Positions 42,688-51,321 of a stretch of DNA of 64,000 bases are shown piece by piece. The DNA is taken from assembly GCA_001664505.1 (NCBI GenBank), contig CP011806.1, positions 786,397 through 850,396 of the forward strand. Direction: 5' to 3'. This DNA is from Acidobacteria bacterium Mor1. GTDB lineage: Bacteria; Acidobacteriota; Polarisedimenticolia; Polarisedimenticolales; Polarisedimenticolaceae. The notes under the pieces are model-generated. The model ran no database searches. It saw only the letters and a list, made by a program, of their open reading frames with translations, and was not told the origin of the DNA. The stretch's first letter is position 1; the number at the start of each line of letters is the position of its first letter. The position numbers and the translations under genes are program-made.

Positions 42688-44504
42688 TCGGCACTCCCCG
42701 TGCCCTGCACCAGCGTGTGCCAGGCGTCGATGGCGGGAGGTTCGAAGCGTTCCTTGCTGCCGTCGGGCCATTCGACCCTCACCCCGGTGACCCCGGATCG
42801 CTGCCCGAGCCCGAACAACACACGCGGGTCGTTGGCCGAACAGTAGGACGCGTCGGAGCGGACCCGGCGCCACAGCGGAGCGAGGCCGTCCCGCTCGACC
42901 GCGACCCGGGCACCGAGCTGATCCCGGCCCCCCTTGCGGTCGATCAAGCGGAGACCCAGCCAGTGGGCACCCGCCGCCGCCTCGTTGATCAGCAACCGCA
43001 CCGGCCCGCTGTTGTTGGTCAACAGCACGTCGATGTCGCCGTCGTTGTCCACGTCGCCGAAGGCGGCGCCGCGGGAGACCGCGCTCAGCGCCAGCGCCCC
43101 GCCCCGTCCGGTGACCTCGACGAACCGGCCTCCGACGTTGTGGAACAACTGGTTCCGCTCATCGAGCGGGTAGGGATCCCCCGCACGAAGCCGGGCTTCG
43201 TCGATCTTGACCGCACCGTTGGCCACCAGCAGGTCGAGCCAGCCGTCATTGTCCAGGTCGAACCAGGCGGTGCCGAAACCGGTGAAGGGTGCGCTGGGCC
43301 CGCCCAGGCCGCTGGGAGCGGTCCGGTCTTCGAACAGCCCGCCTCCCAGATTGGTGTAGAGGGTGTTGGTCTCCTCGGCGAAGTGGGACATGAAGAGATC
43401 TTCGTCGCCGTCGCCGTCGAAGTCGGCGGCGTCGATTCCCATGCTCGCTTCGGGGGTTCCCTCGAAGTTGAACGCCACGCCTGCCAGCAGGGCGACGTTC
43501 TCGAAGGTGCCGTCCTGCTTGTTGATCCACATCTGGTTTGCGACCTGATCGTTGGCCACGTACAGGTCTATCCAGCCGTCCCCGTCGTAGTCGGCGGCAA
43601 CCACCCCGAGGCCGTTGCCGAACTCGGCGGCCACCCCGCTCTCGAGAGTGCGGTCCTCGAAGCGTCCCTCTCCGAGGTTGCGGAACAGCCGGTCGGGGAC
43701 CGGCGAGAAGGTCGCCGGCGAGCAGTAGTCCGGATGATCGCTGGGGGTGCGGCAGACCGTGTGATTGTCGACTCGGAAGGTGGTGTAGTTGGCCACGTAC
43801 AGATCGAGCAACCCGTCCCGGTCGTAGTCGAAGAACGCGGCGCTGGAACCGAAGCGGTCGTCACCGGTGCCCGAGGACCCGGTGATGTCCTCGAAGGTAC
43901 CGTCACCTCGGTTGAGGTAGAGATGATTCGGTCCGAAGCCGGTGACGTAGAGGTCGATGTCCCCGTCGTTGTCGATGTCGCCGGCCGCCACGCCCATGCT
44001 GTAGTCGCCGGAACCGAGCCCGGAACCGACGGTCACGTCGACGAAGCGCAACGTGCCGTCGCTGGAGTCGTTACGGAACAGGCGATCCCGCGGGGCGCCC
44101 TGTTCCTTCCAGGGGAAGGTCGCCTGAGCCGGGGTCTTTGCCGGGTCGAGCATGGCGCCCTGGAGCAACAGGACATCCTGATCCCCGTCGCCGTCGTAGT
44201 CGAAGAGCGCCGCGCCCGACCCCATGTTCTCGGCGAAGTAGTACTCCCCGGACATCCCGTTGAAGTGGACGAAATCGAGCCCCGCCTCCGAGGCGCGGTC
44301 AACCAGGAGCGGACCCTCGGGGAGGCTGCCCGCCTCGACCGAGGGCAACCCGGCCGGCGGATCGCTCACCGTCGCCCCGTTGTCCTCGGGCTCGGAGGGA
44401 CATCCGGCCAGCACGAGCGCCAGACAGCAGAGCGGCGCCCACTTGCGGGCCGGGCCACCGCGGAAAGGGCCTCTCCGGGAGGTGCGATTCCCTCGACTGC
44501 TCAC
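42684..44504 (-). CDS. FG-GAP/VCBS beta-propeller lipoprotein with ASPIC/UnbV C-terminus (CRTAC1-like)
   Basis: A 606-residue lipoprotein (lipobox LVLAGC near residue 35). Repeated Ca-binding blades follow, each with a DxDxDG-type loop and a hydrophobic strand (FDYDGDGDQDVLLLQ, GDIDNDGDIDLYVTG, ADYDGDGWIDLYVAND, ADFDGDGDEDLFMSH, GDVDNDGDIDVLLTN). The last 90 residues match the ASPIC/UnbV module (GLRLIDRKGGRDQLGARVAV, GLGQRSGVTGVRVEWPDGS). The family is common in Acidobacteria and other outer-membrane bacteria but has no proven biochemical role. GTG at 44504 overlaps the stop of the GT-C gene. Confidence 0.9.
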   Translation of the reverse strand: MSSRGNRTSRRGPFRGGPARKWAPLCCLALVLAGCPSEPEDNGATVSDPPAGLPSVEAGSLPEGPLLVDRASEAGLDFVHFNGMSGEYYFAENMGSGAALFDYDGDGDQDVLLLQGAMLDPAKTPAQATFPWKEQGAPRDRLFRNDSSDGTLRFVDVTVGSGLGSGDYSMGVAAGDIDNDGDIDLYVTGFGPNHLYLNRGDGTFEDITGSSGTGDDRFGSSAAFFDYDRDGLLDLYVANYTTFRVDNHTVCRTPSDHPDYCSPATFSPVPDRLFRNLGEGRFEDRTLESGVAAEFGNGLGVVAADYDGDGWIDLYVANDQVANQMWINKQDGTFENVALLAGVAFNFEGTPEASMGIDAADFDGDGDEDLFMSHFAEETNTLYTNLGGGLFEDRTAPSGLGGPSAPFTGFGTAWFDLDNDGWLDLLVANGAVKIDEARLRAGDPYPLDERNQLFHNVGGRFVEVTGRGGALALSAVSRGAAFGDVDNDGDIDVLLTNNSGPVRLLINEAAAGAHWLGLRLIDRKGGRDQLGARVAVERDGLAPLWRRVRSDASYCSANDPRVLFGLGQRSGVTGVRVEWPDGSKERFEPPAIDAWHTLVQGTGSAE

Positions 44505-46024
44505 TCACTCCCCTCCGCGGCGCGCCGCTCGTAGAGCGTCAACTCGTAGTCCCCGGCCGGGCGCCAGTAGCGGCGCTGGTTGTAGGACGTGCGCCGCTGG
44601 TACTCCGCGGCGAAGCGGGGATGAGCGGCGATCCTTGCATCGATACGGTACCCCGGCTCGACCAGCACGACGAATCGGGGCTCTTGATCGAGAATCCACT
44701 CGGGCGGGTAGACCTTGTCCAGAAAACCACCCGGCGCCCGGGCGACCCGGGGCTCGGTCAGCCCCGAGATATCGATCACCCGCAGGCCTCCGTAGTAGCC
44801 GATCAGCCCGATATCCATCACGGCAACCGAGTCCCCCTCCCGGCCCTCGGCCTTGAGGGTGTCGGCGATCTTGCGGTGGGCGTCCCGGTAGCCCCGGGCG
44901 TTGACCTCGAGCCCGTTGCCGCCGTCGCGAACGACCACCCCGAGGGCGATGCCGCTGGCGATCCAGACCGAGGCGATCGCCGCGATCCAGATCCGCCGCT
45001 CCCCGAACCAACGGCGTAACGCTGCTCCGAAGAGCAGGAAGATGAACGGCAGGCCCGGGACCCAGAAGCGGTGCAGGGACATCCAGTCCCCTCCCTCGAG
45101 CACCACCGCCGTACCGAGCGCCGCCACCACCGCCGCCGGCGTGCGCAGACGCCGCTGCCACAACGCCCAGACCACGAGCCCCGCCAACAACAAGCCGCCC
45201 GCAACCGCTCCCGGAACGGTCTCGCTGCCGAAGGAGGGCACCACCGAGGTGAAGAAGCGTTGGGTGTAGAGCCAGCCCGCCTGAATACGGTCGATCAACG
45301 GCGCACCGGTCTTCGCGTAGTAGGTGTTGGGGAACAGGTCTCCGAAATAGAACCAGCGAAACATCAGGGCCGGAAGGAAGATCAGCCCGATCCCCCCACC
45401 CCAGGCGATCAGGCGGCGGAGCCGCGTCGCCCAGGCACCTGCCTCGCCGGCCGTGAGACGGACCAGGGCCAAGGCCGCGATCAGCAGCGGGGCCTCCGGC
45501 CGGGTGATCGCCGCCAAACCGAACCAGAGCGCCGAACGCATGCCCCTGCCGCTCTGGAGCTCCCGGAGCTGATCCCGTACGCCGAGCACCAGGCACAGGG
45601 TGTAGGGCACGGTCTCGAGGGCGCCCACGCTCCAGTAGGCGAAGGATGGATGGAATCCGGCCAGCGCAGCCACGAGCCAATCCACCCCGTCCGGCCGATC
45701 GCGCCCCCCGAGCCGCGCCGAGATCCCCGGCACGATGAGCAGGGCCGCGATCCCCGCCAGGGCCGAGAGGGCCGGCGTGATCAGCGGCAGCGGGACGCCG
45801 GCCCAGACCCACGGCACCAGGAGCAGGGTCCAGGACAGGCAGGTCACCCCCTCGACCCGCTCGCCCTGGTTGTAGACCAGACCGTCGCCGGCCGCGAGAT
45901 TCTCGGCGTAGCGGTAGATGATGAAGGCGTCGTCGACCTGCAGCACGGCCAGATAGCCGAACCAGGCCGCGAGGGCGATCAACCCCGGCCAGGCCCAGGT
46001 TGCGGGTCGTTGCAAACGCGTCAT
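44501..46024 (-). CDS. GT-C type integral membrane glycosyltransferase
   Basis: A 507-residue protein with about ten membrane helices. The first loop has VDDAFIIYRYAENLAAGDGL, then VYNQGERVEGVTCLSWTLL, where the DD pair is the GT-C catalytic pattern of AftB-like arabinofuranosyltransferases and related enzymes using lipid-phosphate sugars. GALETVPY, TRPEAPLL and a soluble C-terminal domain (VAVMDIGLIGYYGG) follow. The acceptor is unknown. It heads an operon with the ASPIC and TPR lipoproteins by stop/start overlap, so the sugar may go on them or on a shared surface glycan. ATG at 46024. Confidence 0.78.
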   Translation of the reverse strand: MTRLQRPATWAWPGLIALAAWFGYLAVLQVDDAFIIYRYAENLAAGDGLVYNQGERVEGVTCLSWTLLLVPWVWAGVPLPLITPALSALAGIAALLIVPGISARLGGRDRPDGVDWLVAALAGFHPSFAYWSVGALETVPYTLCLVLGVRDQLRELQSGRGMRSALWFGLAAITRPEAPLLIAALALVRLTAGEAGAWATRLRRLIAWGGGIGLIFLPALMFRWFYFGDLFPNTYYAKTGAPLIDRIQAGWLYTQRFFTSVVPSFGSETVPGAVAGGLLLAGLVVWALWQRRLRTPAAVVAALGTAVVLEGGDWMSLHRFWVPGLPFIFLLFGAALRRWFGERRIWIAAIASVWIASGIALGVVVRDGGNGLEVNARGYRDAHRKIADTLKAEGREGDSVAVMDIGLIGYYGGLRVIDISGLTEPRVARAPGGFLDKVYPPEWILDQEPRFVVLVEPGYRIDARIAAHPRFAAEYQRRTSYNQRRYWRPAGDYELTLYERRAAEGSE

Positions 46025-46033
46025 GACCCGAGG

Positions 46034-46062
46034 GTTTTAGCCCGTTCCGGGCTCAGGAGCAA
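46034..46062 (-). promoter_or_regulatory. Promoter of the GT / ASPIC / TPR operon
   Basis: On the minus strand: TTGCTC (46057-46062), 17-base spacer, TAAAAC (46034-46039). The RNA would start within a few bases of the ATG at 46024, with no room for a ribosome site. Confidence 0.45.
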
Positions 46063-46074
46063 CCGCCGGCTTCG

Positions 46075-46083
46075 TGGTATAAA
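46075..46083 (+). promoter_or_regulatory. Extended -10 promoter of the M1 peptidase gene
   Basis: TGGTATAAA: an extended TGn motif joined to TATAAA (46078-46083). No -35 hexamer is seen. It leaves a leader of about 35 bases containing GTGAGGA before the ATG at 46125. Confidence 0.45.
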
Positions 46084-46124
46084 CGGGTCATATTTGCCTG
46101 CAAAGCTCCACGGTGAGGACTCAG

Positions 46125-48182
46125 ATGAAAGCTCTACGCGACCTGACCTGCAGAGCGGCCTGCCTGCTGCTCATCCTCGGTATGCCCGCCACCTTCGCCG
46201 ACGACGGCCCCGGGGCGATCCTGAACGGGCTCTACGACCCCGGCCTCGGTCCCGCCGCGGCCGTGCAGGGTGTTGAACTCAGCGTCGGCCATCTCACGAT
46301 CAAGCTCGACAACGGATCTGCGGCGCCGATCCTGGCCGGGGACAAACCGTTGGGCCTGTTCTTCCAGGGCAGCGGCTCCTACACCTATCGCTCGGAAGAA
46401 CCGATGGATCAAACCGCCTTCGCGTACATGGCGAACAAGGTATCCAAGTTCGAACCGGCCAAGAAGGGAGATGCGCTACAGGTCGAGGACACCTTCGAGT
46501 CCCTGGCCATCATCGGCAGCATCGACCTACCCGAGCTCGGCACCGGGGGCGGCGATCTCGGCGAATCCTTCGGAGAGCACCGCAAGTACTTCGACGGCGT
46601 CTGGTGGCTTCCCGAACATGCTCTCGTGCAGCAACTCGCCGACATGCCCCAGAGCCAGGTGGCCTACGCGGAGATCCGCGGTGCCACCGAAGAGGTCACC
46701 TATCTCTACGACGGCTCCCGGGACAAGGTCGAGCGCTTCTGCAATCACGAGAAGGCGCGCTACCAGGGTGGCCGTGGCTTGCTGTTCGAACAGACCCTCT
46801 CGGAGCAACCGGTGGGACGCAACCGGCTGGATTTCGTCGATCCCGCCTTCTTGCTGACTCATGTCGACCTGGACTTCACGGCCAGCAAGAAAGAAGACGC
46901 GCAGATGACCGTGGTGGAGACGATCATCCCCCGGGGTATGGCCCGCAGCGTCTTCCGCTTCGATTTCACCCGGGCCCTGGCCGACGCCGAGGGCGATACC
47001 CGTCAATACAACATTCGCTCGATTACCGACGGGCAAGGAAATGAGCTCGCCTTCGACCATCGCCGCGGCGAACTGCTCGTCCTGGCGGCATCCCCGGTCC
47101 CCGCCAACGCGGAGTTGAAGCTGACCTTCGAGGTCGACGGGAACTTCCTGATCCGTCCGGGGGGGGATTCCTTCTGGCTGCTGCGCGGCGACGGCCTGCT
47201 GCCGAGCCCGCAGGTTCTCGCCGGCGAGTACTGGACCCTCGACACCCGGGCCAGCGTCGAGAAACCCTGGGTCCCGATTGCCATGGGCGACACGATCGAG
47301 CGCACCGAGGGAGAAACCCACAACACCGTCGTGAGCAAGATGAGCCGGCCCTCGCAGCTGCCGATTCTCCTCGGAGGCCGCTACTACATTCACGAGGAAT
47401 CCTTCGACGACATGACGATCCGGGTCGCGTCGTACGGCCAGCGCAACAAGCGCGCCTTCCAAAGCCTGTCCCAGCTGGCACACAAGGTGATCGGCTTCTA
47501 CGAGCAGTTCCTCGGGGACTTCCCCTACGACGAGTTCAACATCATCGAGATCCACGACACCGGCGCCTGGGGCCAGGCTCCCCCGGCCACCATGTTCATC
47601 ACCAGCGAAGCCTTCAACCCGCTGACCAATCAGGAAGCGGCCCGGGGCGTCAACGAGCGCTTCGCCCACGAGATCGCGCACCAGTACTGGGGCCATGTGG
47701 TCAAGATGGGCTCGTGGGACGAGCAGTGGATCACCGAGTCCTTCGCCGAGTACACCGCCGCGATGGCCATCCGCCAGCTCAAGGGGGATCAGGGCTACAG
47801 CAAGATGGTCGGTGAGTGGAAGCGCCAGGCGGGCCTGGTCAAGGATGCCGGAGCGATTCCGGTGGCGATGCGGCTTGCCGACGCCAGCGTCGACGGCAAC
47901 CTGGCCCGCTTCAACCTGCTGTACAACAAGGGGCCGTACGTGCTCTACGCCCTGCATCAGGAGATCGGCGACGACAAGTTCGCCGCCTTCATGCGCAACT
48001 ACCAGAAGGGTATGGAGTGGCAGTTCGGCAACACGCCGAGCATGGTCGGCCTGCTGAAGGCGCTCACCGGGAAGGACTACCAGCCGTTCTTCGACAAGTA
48101 CGTCTACGGCACGGCGCTGCCCGATGCGCCCGATCCGTCCGGCGGCAAGAAGAAGAAAAAGAAAAAGAAGAAGCGGGGCTAG
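46125..48182 (+). CDS. Exported M1-family zinc aminopeptidase-like protein
   Basis: A 685-residue protein with a signal peptide (LTCRAACLLLILGMPATFA). The middle region is beta-rich; the gluzincin motif HEIAHQYWGH starts near residue 515, with the third zinc ligand in ESFAEYTA some 20 residues on. The usual aminopeptidase GAMEN motif is not obvious; DTGAWGQAPPATMF stands near its place, so the exopeptidase role is uncertain. The C-terminus ends in nine consecutive lysines and RG. ATG 46125 is chosen over GTG 46113 because of the ribosome site and signal peptide. Convergent with guaA, with 3 bases between stops. Confidence 0.85.
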   Translation: MKALRDLTCRAACLLLILGMPATFADDGPGAILNGLYDPGLGPAAAVQGVELSVGHLTIKLDNGSAAPILAGDKPLGLFFQGSGSYTYRSEEPMDQTAFAYMANKVSKFEPAKKGDALQVEDTFESLAIIGSIDLPELGTGGGDLGESFGEHRKYFDGVWWLPEHALVQQLADMPQSQVAYAEIRGATEEVTYLYDGSRDKVERFCNHEKARYQGGRGLLFEQTLSEQPVGRNRLDFVDPAFLLTHVDLDFTASKKEDAQMTVVETIIPRGMARSVFRFDFTRALADAEGDTRQYNIRSITDGQGNELAFDHRRGELLVLAASPVPANAELKLTFEVDGNFLIRPGGDSFWLLRGDGLLPSPQVLAGEYWTLDTRASVEKPWVPIAMGDTIERTEGETHNTVVSKMSRPSQLPILLGGRYYIHEESFDDMTIRVASYGQRNKRAFQSLSQLAHKVIGFYEQFLGDFPYDEFNIIEIHDTGAWGQAPPATMFITSEAFNPLTNQEAARGVNERFAHEIAHQYWGHVVKMGSWDEQWITESFAEYTAAMAIRQLKGDQGYSKMVGEWKRQAGLVKDAGAIPVAMRLADASVDGNLARFNLLYNKGPYVLYALHQEIGDDKFAAFMRNYQKGMEWQFGNTPSMVGLLKALTGKDYQPFFDKYVYGTALPDAPDPSGGKKKKKKKKKRG

Positions 48183-48185
48183 CCG

Positions 48186-49733
48186 CTACTCCCATTCGAT
48201 GGTGCCGGGAGGCTTGCTGGTGATGTCGTAGACGACCCGGTTGACCTCCCGCACCTCGTTGACGATGCGGCTCGACACCCGCGAAAGGAAGTCCACCGGG
48301 AGCCGCGCCCAGTCGGCGGTCATGAAGTCCTGGGTCTCCACCGCGCGGATGGCCACCACGTTGCCGTAGGTGCGGAAATCTCCCATCACGCCGACGGTGC
48401 GGACCGGCAGCAGCACGACGAAGGCCTGGGAGGTGCTGTCGTAGAGCCCCGCCTCGCGCAGCTCTTCGATGAAGATCGCGTCGCAATCCTGGGCGATGCG
48501 GACCCGCTCCGAGGTGATCTCGCCGAGAATCCGCACGGCGAGCCCTGGCCCCGGGAAGGGATGGCGGCCGACGAACGCCGGATCGAGCCCGAGTTCGTGC
48601 CCCAGTTTGCGCACCTCGTCCTTGAACAGATCCTTGAGCGGCTCGACCAGGTCGAGCTTCATGTGGTCCGGAAGGCCGCCGACGTTGTGGTGGGTCTTGA
48701 TCGTAGTCGCCGGCCCCTTGATCGCCGCCGACTCGATCCGGTCCGGATAGATCGTCCCCTGGGCCAGGAAATCCACGCCACCGACCGCCTCGGCTTCCTC
48801 GTCGAAGACCTCGATGAACGTTGCGCCGATGATCTTGCGCTTGCGCTCCGGCTCGGTAACCCCGGCAAGTTTGTCCAGGAACCGTTCGCCGGCTGCCGCG
48901 TGGCGCACCTCCAGGTGGTAGCGCTCGCGGAAATCGCCGAGCACCTGTTCCGCCTCCCCTTTCCGCAGCAGGCCGTTGTCGACGAAGATGCAGGTCAAAC
49001 GGTCGCCCAGCGCCCGATGGAGCAACAGCGCCATCACCGAGGAATCGACCCCGCCGGACAGCCCGCAGACGACCTTGCCGTCGCCGACCTGCTCCCGCAC
49101 CTGTTCGATCGCCTCGTCGATGAAGGCGCGCATGCTCCAGTCTCCGGAACATCCGCAGATGCCGTGAACGAAGTTGCGCAGCATCTCGCGCCCCTGGCGG
49201 GTGTGATGCACCTCGGGGTGGAACTGAAGCCCGAAACGTTGGTTGGCCCGGTCTTCCAGCGCCGAGAAAGGAGCGTTGCGGCTCGAGGCGGTGCGGACGA
49301 AACCCGGAGCAGGCTTCGAGATGTGATCGCCGTGACTGGCCCAGACGAACTGGCGGGCATCGAGGCCGATGAACATCGGGGAATGAGGGTCCTCGATCTC
49401 AACCGACGCGGGTCCGTACTCGGCGCTGTCCGCCGCAACGATCTCGCCGCCGAGGTCCCGCATCATCAGCTGCAGGCCATAGCAGATTCCCAGAACCGGC
49501 ACGCCGAGGTTGTAGATCTCCGGATCCATCGAGGGAGCGTTCTCGTCGTAGACCGACTGGGGCCCGCCGGAGAGCACGATCCCCTTGAGACCCGGACGGC
49601 GGACCCGCTCCAGGGCGGCGTCACAGGGCAGGATCTCGCTGAACACGTTCAGTTCGCGGACCCGCCGGGCAATCAACTGGGTGTACTGGGATCCGAAATC
49701 GAGAATCAGAATGCTTTCGTGTTCACCGCTCAT
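48186..49733 (-). CDS. guaA: GMP synthase (glutamine-hydrolysing)
   Basis: Converts XMP to GMP. At 515 residues it has the class I amidotransferase domain (ILDFGSQYTQLIARR, catalytic cysteine in GICYGLQLM near residue 82, histidine in LQFHPEVHHT). The ATP-pyrophosphatase P-loop LSGGVDSSV lies near 226, and the dimerisation domain ends NRVVYDITSKPPGTIEWE. ATG at 49733 overlaps the holA stop (ATGA). It is the last gene of a long minus-strand run from ribH. Confidence 0.97.
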   Translation of the reverse strand: MSGEHESILILDFGSQYTQLIARRVRELNVFSEILPCDAALERVRRPGLKGIVLSGGPQSVYDENAPSMDPEIYNLGVPVLGICYGLQLMMRDLGGEIVAADSAEYGPASVEIEDPHSPMFIGLDARQFVWASHGDHISKPAPGFVRTASSRNAPFSALEDRANQRFGLQFHPEVHHTRQGREMLRNFVHGICGCSGDWSMRAFIDEAIEQVREQVGDGKVVCGLSGGVDSSVMALLLHRALGDRLTCIFVDNGLLRKGEAEQVLGDFRERYHLEVRHAAAGERFLDKLAGVTEPERKRKIIGATFIEVFDEEAEAVGGVDFLAQGTIYPDRIESAAIKGPATTIKTHHNVGGLPDHMKLDLVEPLKDLFKDEVRKLGHELGLDPAFVGRHPFPGPGLAVRILGEITSERVRIAQDCDAIFIEELREAGLYDSTSQAFVVLLPVRTVGVMGDFRTYGNVVAIRAVETQDFMTADWARLPVDFLSRVSSRIVNEVREVNRVVYDITSKPPGTIEWE

Positions 49734-50788
49734 GCGTGTCGAACTCCCCCTGAGCGGCCGGTCATCCGGCTCACCAGCTGTTCCAACACCGCTCCCGGCT
49801 CGATGGAGCGGCTCTTCAACGTGCGATCGGCGTCGAGCAGCAGGCCCGGGAAGGCCATCAACTCCTCGAGCGAGTACCGGCGCAAGCCGGCGATCAAACG
49901 ATCCTGGATGGCCCACGCCCGGGCCGCCTGGACGACCTGGCGGGAGGAAGCCCCGTTCTCCATCATCGCCTTGGCCTGGAGCATGGTCCGGATGCGCCAG
50001 GCCAGACCGCCCAGGATCGCGATGGCGTTCTCCCCCCGATCGGTCAGGCGCCGTGCGGCCGCCACGGCGCGGGCGCCGTCCCGCACCAGGATCGCGTCGG
50101 CGACCTCCCAACCGGTCATCGTTCCGGAACCGGCAGCGACCTGCTCGATCACCTCGGGAGTGATCGTGGCGTCCGCATCGTCGCCGAACCAGGCGCGAAT
50201 CTTGTCCAGCTCGGAGCTGGCGCGATACAGATCCCCGCCGCAGAGATCGTCGAGCAGCATCGCCGCGCGACGATCGAGCTTCATGCCCCGTTCTTCCGCG
50301 AGGCTGCGTAGGGATCCTTCCTGGCCGGCGCCCGGCCCCGACGGCTGGGCGAAGACCAGCAGGCTGCCCGCGCCGGCCAGCGCCTTGTGCAGCTTGCGGC
50401 GCTGATCCAGGTCCGGCGCCCGGACGATCAGGTAGCTCTCCGGCGGCGGGTCGGTGGCGTAGGCCACGATGGCATCGGGCTCCCCGTCGAGGATCTCGAT
50501 TTCCCGGACGAAGACGACCCGCTTGGAGGAGAACATCCCCTGGGAGCGGGCCGCGCCGACCACGGTGCCCACACTCACCGACTCATCGGCGAAGACGGTC
50601 ATCCCGAAATCCGACGCGTCTTCCGGAGCCAGGGCCTTGAGCAAAGCGGACTGGGCCTGCTGCAGATGGAAGGCGTCATCCCCGCTGAGCACGGTCAAGC
50701 CCGGCGGCCAACCCTTGTCGAGCTGGTCGCGCATCTTGCGCAACACGTCCGCCGCCGAGGGCGCGTTGCGCGCACCCCGTCGAGCCAT
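49730..50788 (-). CDS. holA: DNA polymerase III delta subunit
   Basis: Clamp-loader subunit that opens the beta clamp; 352 residues. The pattern includes LTVLSGDDAFHLQQA, SKRVVFVREIE, PESYLIVRAPDLDQRRKLHK, GDLYRASSELDKI and a helical collar domain (ENAIAILGGLAWRIRTMLQA). Low sequence conservation is normal for HolA. ATG at 50788 overlaps the lptE stop (TGATG). The leuS-lptE-holA order is the same as in E. coli. Confidence 0.9.
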   Translation of the reverse strand: MARRGARNAPSAADVLRKMRDQLDKGWPPGLTVLSGDDAFHLQQAQSALLKALAPEDASDFGMTVFADESVSVGTVVGAARSQGMFSSKRVVFVREIEILDGEPDAIVAYATDPPPESYLIVRAPDLDQRRKLHKALAGAGSLLVFAQPSGPGAGQEGSLRSLAEERGMKLDRRAAMLLDDLCGGDLYRASSELDKIRAWFGDDADATITPEVIEQVAAGSGTMTGWEVADAILVRDGARAVAAARRLTDRGENAIAILGGLAWRIRTMLQAKAMMENGASSRQVVQAARAWAIQDRLIAGLRRYSLEELMAFPGLLLDADRTLKSRSIEPGAVLEQLVSRMTGRSGGVRHA

Positions 50789-51321
50789 CAGAAGCCCTCG
50801 AAGATCGACGTGATCAAGGCCAACGCCGCACCCCGGCCGATGTCGTCGAGCGCCTGGCCGGTCTGGTCGAAGAACTCCTGCTCTTCGTCGGAGACGTCGA
50901 ACTGCTCGCGGAAGAGCAGCCCCGGCTGGCTCCACAGGATCTCGTCGTTGGTCAGGTCCCGCAGGGTCGCCTGGATCGTCACCACCGCCTCGACGCGGCT
51001 GGCGCGCCCTTCGTCGGTGAACTGCACCGGGTTGGTGCGGAACTCGGTGACCACCCCGGTCAGCAGCGCGTTGGCGTCCTCCTTGGCCGACACCAGCTTG
51101 AAGCGGCTGCGCTTGGCCAGCTCGGCGGCGACCTGCTCGGTCACACGCTGCTCTATCTCCGGCTGTTGGGTGCGGTTCTCGAAGGGGTCGACGGCAATCG
51201 CCGAGATGTAGTCGGGGATCCCCTCGATCTTCGTTCCCTGCAGGGCGTAGCCGCAGCCGGCGCACAGCAGCCCGGTGAGGGCCAGCGCGACCAGCGGCAG
51301 GCGGCGCCCCGGCCGGATCAT
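50788..51321 (-). CDS. lptE: LPS-assembly lipoprotein LptE
   Basis: A 177-residue lipoprotein with lipobox LLCAGC (VALALTGLLCAGCGYALQG). The start of the mature protein, GCGYALQG followed by IPDYISAIAVDPFENRT, is the LptE/RlpB hallmark. It plugs the LptD barrel in the outer membrane. It lies between leuS and holA, as in many bacteria. ATG at 51321 overlaps the leuS stop (ATGA). LptD is not in the window. Confidence 0.9.
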   Translation of the reverse strand: MIRPGRRLPLVALALTGLLCAGCGYALQGTKIEGIPDYISAIAVDPFENRTQQPEIEQRVTEQVAAELAKRSRFKLVSAKEDANALLTGVVTEFRTNPVQFTDEGRASRVEAVVTIQATLRDLTNDEILWSQPGLLFREQFDVSDEEQEFFDQTGQALDDIGRGAALALITSIFEGF

